A DNA stretch of 64,000 nucleotides from Lachnospiraceae bacterium UBA938 (lineage in GTDB: Bacteria; Bacillota; Clostridia; Lachnospirales; Lachnospiraceae), in assembly GCA_002293475.1 (NCBI GenBank), contig DBDG01000020.1:1-64000 (forward strand). Direction: 5' to 3'. The notes beneath the pieces are model-generated. The model was not told the origin of the DNA. It saw nothing but the letters and a program-made list of their open reading frames with translations, and did no database searches. Of this stretch, positions 63,001 through 64,000 are shown piece by piece. A program made the position numbers and the translations under genes. Position 1 is the stretch's first letter; every line of letters starts with the position of its first letter.

Positions 63001-64000
63001 GCAGCTATCCGGAATGACAAGCGGTACGAAAGAGTATTGGAGAATATAAAGTTGCCGCCAGCAAGGGAAATCAGAGAAACCTTTAAATATAAAGGAGTAT
63101 ATCTGATAGCGGGCGGTGCAAGCGGCATAGGATATGAATTGGGACGATATCTGGCTCAGAATTATGCGGCAAGGTTGGTACTGATCGGTCGCAGCGGAAT
63201 GAATGAAAGGCTTAAAAACAAGCTTTCACAGATTGAGTCAATGGGTGGAGAGGCAATATACATACAAGCAGATCTGACTGATTTACAAGGCATGCAGGAT
63301 GCTGTTAAAAAGGTAAAGCGGCATTTCGGGCATATTAATGGGGCAGTTCATTCAGCGATTGTACTGAATGATAAAACCATCAACAATATGAATGAAGACA
63401 TCTTATTAGAAGTACTGGCTCCAAAAGTAAAGGGCAGTGTTATATTAGGCTACGTGCTGTGGCAGGAAAAACTGGATTTCATGATGTTTTTCTCTTCAGC
63501 ACAGTCATTCCTTTGCCAAGCAGGTCAGAGTAATTATGCAGCTGCCTCGACATTTATCGACGCATATGCATGTTACCTTCAACAAAACCAAAGCTACCCG
63601 GTAAAAATTATTAACTGGGGATACTGGGGCAGTGTGGGAGTAGTTGCCGACGAAAGATACCGCATACAATTGGCCGCGTCAGGCATATATTCGATTGAGC
63701 CAAAACAAGGCATGGAAATAATTGAAAGAGTGCTGGCGCAGGACGGCAATATCCAGCAGGTTGTGGCAGTAAAGGGTGATAATAGCGCATTGCAAAGACT
63801 TGGTATCACAAGGGAATCTTCTTTACTTCCTGATTCATATAACTACGATGGCTTCAAGCTTCAACGGAACCAAGCAGCGTTTGATAAGCTTGATGAATGG
63901 TGCTGCTATGTGCTGCTCAGTGTTTTTCAACAGATGGGAGTTTTTTTGAAGAGCGGAGAACGCTATGATAAAAATACTTTGCAGCAGCAGCTGAGAATCA
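45040..64000 (+). CDS. Trans-AT polyketide synthase, second megasynthase (PKS2), cut by the window end
   Basis: More than 6,320 residues, open at the right edge. GGAGG lies 9 bases before the ATG. Domains, residues from 45040: KS6 (C191); inactive AT-like region (465-935); DH6 (H970), KR6, ACP7 (S1728); KS7 (C1969, but Gln2104 for the first active-site His), ACP8 (S2449); KS8 (C2713), DH8, KR8, ACP9 (S3988); KS9 (C4245), a linker with a 15-bp tandem repeat, ACP10 (S4809); KS10 (C5059), DH10 (H5525), KR10; then the beginning of a likely C-methyltransferase. KR domains keep GGxGxxG, Ser and Tyr. KS6 starts at about residue 20, so it should accept the chain from ACP6 of PKS1. It continues the same assembly line and relies on the trans AT. 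Confidence 0.95.
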   Translation, partial: MSGVSKKNGNLADNIKAPVIGRIAVIGMAGRFPGADDIHAFWNNLSGGINSIQEIPESRWDTSVYYSQDAEQPNKSISKWCGLVNDIDRFDNHFFDISPREANSMDPQQRLLLEETLHCVEDSGIPLSILRNKRTSVFIGAMAADYLQEAANLHGTIENYAGTGNYECILANRISHYFGFNGKSYSVDAACASSLVALHEAKTSLLSGESDFAIVGGVSLNFYPWKYITWSKSRMLSPDGQCKTFDKDADGYVPGDGVGVILLQRQEAAAASQNKIYALISGSAINHCGKALSLTTPSVEAQKDVILRAYKDAGVSPGTVTYVEAHGTGTSLGDPIEIEALTQAFKEYTSERQYCKIASVKSNIGHLEAAAGIAGVIKVLLMIKHRKIPKSLNINVLNPIINWADSPFQVAVEHTHWEPKNAGLPLRAGISSFGIGGINSHVVLESCDMIKSTGLENKDESCMFLLSAKSAHSLEYMAVRWKEFVNESGFAENQLPDICRTLANVSGNYPYRLGKILKDKKELAEFLDGIFSKSFKHEKDQIDLLIGNIEWKGFADLEELYWNVELFRDKTDEVLASLEVSSYFSKELYFNKIWDSSLQATGIFIAAYCFVNTLFAMGFRPRLVLGEKMGFLVAMVLCGVLAAEDALNIINRQKNIAEIQFRRPTIPFFDHLNCKTVMPLEFTKTYLDALLMDMDIDKEELGKYIDKARLLYKTQFSFKKYLKEWDEVLADKGMTSRQLLFDDGVLRQKSATEERLLLLLVVLSSFKRLNRKWNLTEDKLLKEKRVNELVDLVVDEVLDKSAAVHLILKDKVDYTSIIKGMNTKQLKINHHAAYHLIKEHNRILPNAVLWFEKAMENELAAYRTGSKLLQFGRTVNLEGTKMILPGLIPARELISQALFYLWQEGIDLSWEKLFSVDSYQKADIPGYVFEKKSFWLPSPHHVTEQPNQPVRSSRENKKTLTIDDPIIGDHVIGDEHIIPGAYMIEQGYRSAEELLGYPVKRIENIVIRRLGIVHGHIDIKTDIDVETGQFIFYSGNEKLCSGKCLTGKSVYSYKGLPELDKDFALEDVSGLYSDTFNQAGYRYGRSLQLIKAGYRNDDCCILKVSQPSGQVKGFNAFMLDGVFQSSLLAAYLKGIINQWHQLYMPYIIREMTLTGDFTNMVYVVIHTNEICKVENQLDIQLEVYDAAGTGVMYMRGLFMGMARKEVKEELNTFKDSILLSSQVWKDQTLPREDHAETGELAVVLTGHPGTLDFMKPFYQIYKRVIIVNNETEDYLSFFKRLTAKREARTLSVYYLWLYENSSYLDIEADDCFCSCEQYLEPFFYFIKALSMESYSFEGKVRVVVPAVDSFNIVGSDRGEGVFNTAVCGFIKSVMKENPQLEVIFVDFGRHQADMIIKIIDENLFNSTDHTVAYRSNKRLVQRIEPISLSAMERTPLLRDNGVYLITGGLGGVGSTIIEMLAKERRYDLIAVGRAPLDAEKQARLDYLNSNGGRVSYYQKDVTKKEDVEKLINIVKKEHRVLNGVMHLGGVLEDKLLIRKDWLSFKKTLIPKVKGILLLNHFTRHEKLDFFVGFSSIVSVFGNVGQADYAAANSFLDNFMYYRTKAGYSGKSISINWPLWAEVGMGRNKSAIKNFLSQKIFPVTSQEGMDTYKQILSYPQLPEQIIVQKQMKADVMEKEDQVLAEINGKKERYEKSMEDYIISTVSSYLGMNPQEMSREESFFSLGLDSIVLEEIMAEFEEKFENLPPTLLFDNPNLKKLLDYFVDRASNGQIDVTSLEHKQSVPKPFGGAVEKHAGGYQIAIIGINGKLPKSPDIHTYWQNMIDGRDCIEEIPMERWDNSKYFSDKIREKGTTYGKWGGFIDDVDKFDSLFFNISPKEAEEMDPQQRLLLESVWQTMEDAGYGNKKSYEDKIIGHYTGVMWNEYSFIASQEGFMQNQYVGPGSLYWAIANRVSYFMGFKGPSMTIDTACSSSLTAIHLACQGILNGDCEMAVAGGINLSIHPAKYIYLSQSGFLSTDGRCRSFGADASGYVPGEGVCSILLKPLRQAVEDNDHIYGIIRGSAINHGGNSAGFTIPDSAAHTDLIMQALKRADVSAEDISYVECQGTGTSLGDPIEINGLANAFRHDTNRLQFCPIGSVKSNIGHLEAAGGIAGVIKVLLAIKYKKIPGSIHSEVKNPNIDFSKTPFYVVDKTMNWFLPDNKLRLAGISSFGAGGANAHLIVEEYRESDQTGDKSDEKESELIVLSAKNNERLKEYLKSIYAHLAREFADSPRLRDIAFTLHTGRKHFEDRVAIIAGSKEELLRKLESLIKGGADIEDVLKGNTKAVLNKSVNIEANQEDRVYVNGLLEDIRLQELASLWIEGVEFDWSLLYKDRGCKRVSLPAYPFKRVRYWIESKGECPVPYHQDITSQNAAAESVQNWLIQEVSSLLKVTADDIDVNDEIGEYGFDSMSYTDFADRINDKYLTDLTPAVFFEQSSIRNITAYLCSEYSEKISRFYETDQSKVTSINEIRAEKIKATETITKKTESCRQKTASNGQNHQDEEPIAIIGMGCRFPQSEGPDEYWNNLIAQMDMISEVPKERWDWQACYGDSNTETGKTYIKWGGFCKDIDYFDAKFFGISLREAELMDPQQRIFLETVWETIENAGYSSSELWGSDTGVFVGVATSDYLEVLSRNKEIVEAHTSTGMFHSVLANRVSYYYNFHGPSESIDTACSGSLVAVGRALEALRSGRCMMAIAGGVNALLTPTLFVSFNKAGMLSGEGRCRTFDEKANGYVRGEGCGAVLLKPMSKAIKDNDHIYGIIRGCSVNHGGRSNSLTAPNSNAQADLLISAYSQARISPDRIGYIETHGTGTSLGDPIEINSLKKAFEALHHASNSSDAGEKHCILGAVKTNIGHLEAAAGMAGLIKVLLCLKHKKIPPNLHFNKLNPYIKLEGSPFVIAEKCYDWVAQKDESGVEYPRIAGISSFGIGGVNAHVVIEEYPAERKQPYRKDPVYLFVFSAKKTTSLERYIESFLRWLDCEGDQYSIGDMAYTLLIRRNHFNVRWAFIVSDKEELTQKLSKILKKELLNEFLADNAEKKGSKVDELYFEFGSQIIEKLRSDEFYAEDDFKEKLLLLGDLFVKGYEADWGRLYQKEHYNHIPMPSYVFERKRYWAEKPEDSLYKYRIAVNPRILHPLIDSNESTLDRQRFGKSLVGREFYLKEHVIGKESVLPAAVYLEMAIAAGNLSNPVAKVRKIINTVWIHPVVLEDASKEVKIDLYPGPTGVDYKVVSVTENSKLLVHSQGSLIYASSGAAAGRPEVIDIEEIKRRCTDLKSSADCYRGFRLMHLNYGVSFQTIHELKSNEYEAISLLKLSVENQNEFSDYLLFPTLMDGALQTAAELIKNHSGNKTYLPFSIREVEIIGALKESCYAYARFSDHDDIVYANEVYKFDIDIVDEMGNLLIRMKEATLKHQESVLEPEKSSLMYYQNEWVLAELDTDQNKSGQLNDIIIFDVDEAIYTRLKEKTAGQVSRIFLVKPGTACRWTGDTIYEVKPGNEESFTELIRLFTENGITPSHMIHLWSKDNGRDISFQQEELQQSFYSLFWLTKALMKKRLHTKFQVIYVYPMGSDATNPVYGGISGFFKTLPLENADFSCKTLGLLSPDIQSLTEKVWVEINMQHSGSCDICYLRGRRHVKVTKKFNVAGDKAEIRKQGVYLITGGNGGLGLIFARFLLESHQAKIVLASRSNLSESRRQELESLDGEVWHVKSDISQKEEIAYLIESIHNRFGQLNGIIHCAGVINDSYIINKLPEELEKVISPKVYGLYLLDEALKDEKLDFFVLFSSIVSLLGNAGQADYAYANSYMDCYAHYRENLCKEGKRYGKTLSINWPLWNEGGMRVDEGSRQLLMKTMGVKPINRKAGLEAFEHGLALGVSQFLVAESYRDGLLQLIPKQEDNTAFQSSDHYELSADSIAAAFQKWLVGEISSVLKVEVSDINMEDDISDYGFDSILLTELANRINEAYNLDILPPVFFEYSSIRSFSEYVCRENPAALTGLSEQHAEPSEKVSGMNEAESPKSSDSCFTKFTYLNKYTENEDIAIIGMSAVMPQSEDITEFWRNLTEGKDLITEIPKDRWDWRNYYGDPSLESGKTDIKWGGFMREVDKFDASFFDISPREAEIMDPQHRIFLQTVWKTVEDAGYKMSGLWGSKTGVFVGVSTSEYADAMRENGIAIEAHTSTGICHSILSNRISYLFNFQGPSEPIDTACSSSLVAVHRAAEAIRNGSCDQAIAGGVNVLLSPSLYISFNKAGMLSRDGRCKTFDKRADGYVRGEGCGAVLLKPLSKAKVDGDHIYGIIKATAVNHQGRSNSLTAPNPNSQADLLVNAYMQAGIQPNRVGYIEVHGTGTSLGDPIEINGLKKAFTELYEKHGLKSVNQPYCALGAVKTNIGHLEAAAGIAGLIKVLLALRYQKIPVNATFQELNPYIKLEGSPFYIPQKLKEWKAFRDSSGYELPRVAGISSFGFGGVNAHIVIEEYHGVNNSRKESDAPQLITLSAKTEERLRLYAGQLLEFVETADSLPEKVTLQQIAYTLQVGREAMELRLALLVSSAEDLKKKLKQYWSGQVLAEGVVSGGTGEDKHSNGFMIDGEEGKEYIKSLIRNRRLLKLGQLWVSGIDIDWFLLYEEISVKTAALPSYPFEKQRHWFDAGIHNEKPKNNEAHKEDKYYFKNGLEGDNMEGISIEGVSMGENATGIIKKVKLKKPESAMNQIKEVESVITQNIFPAIKEKPKGKMDSGMPITILKHKLKTLLAETLHISESMVNEAKSFTELGLDSILTVDFIKKINNELGTGLKAVRVYDHPNINTLTQYLTSTADFNSIDSFHTVNTAEEDTDLVQKKNPLTECHPVFDRTSSDIAIIGISGRFPGADNVEEYWNNLKNGISSVTEVLPERWDVNEFYSPEPQGPNQTYCKWGGFLKDIDLFDPLFFNISPTEAELMDPQQRLFLEQAWQALEDAGYAEKLFENIKCGIFAGVMSNDYHELLARERSVMNQAQAMTGNANSILASRIAYLLNLKGPAVAVDTACSSSLVAIHLAGQCLINGDADMMLAGGVSLYLTENSFIKMSNSGMLSKEGRCKSFDNGAAGFVPGEGAGVVVLKLLNNAVRDHDHIYGIIKGCGINQDGKTNGITAPSTAAQKELELDVYRKFNINPESISYVETHGTGTKLGDPIEIQALTDAFRCFTNKKSFCGIGSVKTNIGHTSSAAGVASLIKVLLSFRHKQIPPSLNFDKENEHISFADTPFYVNTQLREWSSTVPRRAAVSAFGFSGTNVHMVLEEYVVPQVYYEGATSEYQIVPVSARNAGQLNKYAQNILKFLENSDSVSLADLAYTLQVGRAVMEKRLAIVASNIAEVKQKLMEFLQMDAKISFLGLYCDSMNNIHRNEEHDASGEVESAMKTRDMDKLATLWVSGSDVDWKLLYDAEQHIPRRISLPTYPFTKQRCWINSGLNVNSMSPSRLHPLIEKMNPQMSLAEGGAVFNMTLYDTNRMVSDHKVHGQPLFPGTGFLEMAAAAGHIVTEGLNCEISNITWLSPMWVTEEKKEIRIILKMQEQSLHFQIQSKGFLESKFVTHAQGELCPVESGAQPAKQHISIESVKKGCFNHLSQEAFYRQYAEIGITYGKYLQGVQEIYSSGGEVLGKINLSPEYEQEISQYILHPALVDSALQCIAALEHHAGQPRTYVPFSVESIRVIKNLPARGYSYVRLNNKEQKLYNVDIIDENGAICVMICNVAVRPLPDAAEKLFYIPQWVLKPFAEQQEAEPINKGSILIVYPPETMGLETALEQEFRHRGASVQLIKLGTKIQFEENQWEINAGNSDNFNKCIEKLADVSQIFFLGGINGSENEAFFDIRQMEILNESQEKGVVSLFRLIKALSRHGFDCRPVRLDVITNNTYAVLPGEDINPNGASLIGFTRSLAEEFHHWSVNCLDISLKENKDAQALAKSILNQPLSPKPVEAAIRNDKRYERVLENIKLPPAREIRETFKYKGVYLIAGGASGIGYELGRYLAQNYAARLVLIGRSGMNERLKNKLSQIESMGGEAIYIQADLTDLQGMQDAVKKVKRHFGHINGAVHSAIVLNDKTINNMNEDILLEVLAPKVKGSVILGYVLWQEKLDFMMFFSSAQSFLCQAGQSNYAAASTFIDAYACYLQQNQSYPVKIINWGYWGSVGVVADERYRIQLAASGIYSIEPKQGMEIIERVLAQDGNIQQVVAVKGDNSALQRLGITRESSLLPDSYNYDGFKLQRNQAAFDKLDEWCCYVLLSVFQQMGVFLKSGERYDKNTLQQQLRI
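46430..47840 (+). other. Acyltransferase-like region with lost active site, between KS6 and DH6
   Basis: About 450 residues where other modules of the cluster have only a short KS-linker. FIAAYCFVNTLFAMGFRPRL and LCGVLAAEDALNIINRQ read like an AT fold. At the position of GHSLG the sequence is GEKMG (residues 626-630), so the catalytic serine is lysine. It is read as a vestigial or structural AT. Confidence 0.65.
50430..51710 (+). other. Probable non-elongating ketosynthase (KS7)
   Basis: The active-site cysteine is present (TACSSS) but the HGTGT motif reads CQGTGT: codon CAG at 51349-51351 replaces the histidine needed for decarboxylative condensation. KS-zero domains of this kind pass the chain on without extending it. 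It is followed only by an ACP. Confidence 0.85.
59161..59205 (+). repeat. Three 15-bp tandem repeats in the KS9-ACP10 linker
   Basis: Units at 59161-59175, 59176-59190 and 59191-59205 share GAAGGA(G/A)nTA(A/G)CAT(G/A) and encode EGDNM, EGISI and EGVSM. Two units have a Shine-Dalgarno-like GGAG followed by an in-frame ATG. Confidence 0.7.
63880..64000 (+). other. Start of a probable C-methyltransferase domain of PKS2 (partial)
   Basis: After KR10 the sequence LDEWCCYVLLSVFQQMGVF begins, which resembles the N-terminal helical part of cMT domains in trans-AT PKSs. The SAM-binding motif would lie beyond the window, so the call rests on a short stretch. Confidence 0.5.

Noticed and set aside
22451..64000. 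Repeated similar blocks as a sign of a CRISPR array or assembly duplication
   Set aside because: The repeats are homologous KS, DH, KR and ACP domains with clearly different sequences; no short-repeat/spacer pattern exists.

Overview
The window looks like the chromosome of a Gram-positive anaerobe of the class Clostridia, most likely Lachnospiraceae or a close relative. The grounds are the order rho-rpmE-DUF1385-prmC-prfA, a Clostridia-type Csp-like subtilisin, strong GGAGG-type ribosome binding sites and sigma-A promoters. The placement is inferred from gene content; no rRNA is present to confirm it.

Layout. (1) 1-3.5 kb: an acyl-CoA synthetase-type ligase and a sodium/solute symporter. (2) 3.6-8.4 kb: conserved core genes for Rho, ribosomal protein L31, a YqhQ-like membrane protein, PrmC and RF1. 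(3) 8.5-11 kb: an HPt phosphotransfer protein and a subtilase. (4) 11-14.2 kb: an AT-rich patchwork holding an NAD-dependent epimerase, a truncated polysaccharide deacetylase, two pieces of IS110-family transposase, 19-bp direct repeats and a small HMA-fold protein without its metal-binding cysteines. (5) 14.2-16.7 kb, minus strand: a HelD-type RNA polymerase-associated ATPase translationally coupled to a tiny carrier-protein homologue whose phosphopantetheine serine is replaced by proline. (6) 17.0 kb to the right edge, plus strand: a trans-acyltransferase polyketide synthase (trans-AT PKS) cluster behind a perfect consensus promoter (TTGACA-17-TATAAT) and a 16-bp inverted repeat.

The PKS cluster starts with a fused trans-acting acyltransferase/enoyl reductase, an HMG-CoA-synthase-like enzyme, a PksI-like enoyl-CoA hydratase and a PPM-family methyltransferase. 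A megasynthase of about 7,170 residues follows, then a FabH-like ketosynthase III, then a second megasynthase of more than 6,320 residues that runs off the window. Assembly line read by eye: PKS1 = [KR-dead, ACP] [KS, A, CP] [KS, DH*, KR, ACP] [KS, DH, KR, ACP] [KS, DH, KR, ACP] [KS, ACP]; PKS2 = [KS, AT-dead, DH, KR, ACP] [KS-dead, ACP] [KS, DH, KR, ACP] [KS, ACP] [KS, DH, KR, start of C-methyltransferase...]. The modules lack working built-in acyltransferases and would be loaded by the discrete AT. The only adenylation domain carries a glycine-type specificity code and has no condensation domain, so glycine may be the starter. The expected product is a largely polyene chain, possibly beta-branched and alpha-methylated.

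The most unusual points are the KR-dead/ACP start, the KS-A-CP module without a condensation domain, the full-length but inactivated AT inside PKS2, the non-elongating KS (His to Gln), and the divergent helD plus serine-less carrier protein beside the cluster. The last suggests, as a hypothesis only, self-protection against an RNA-polymerase-directed product.
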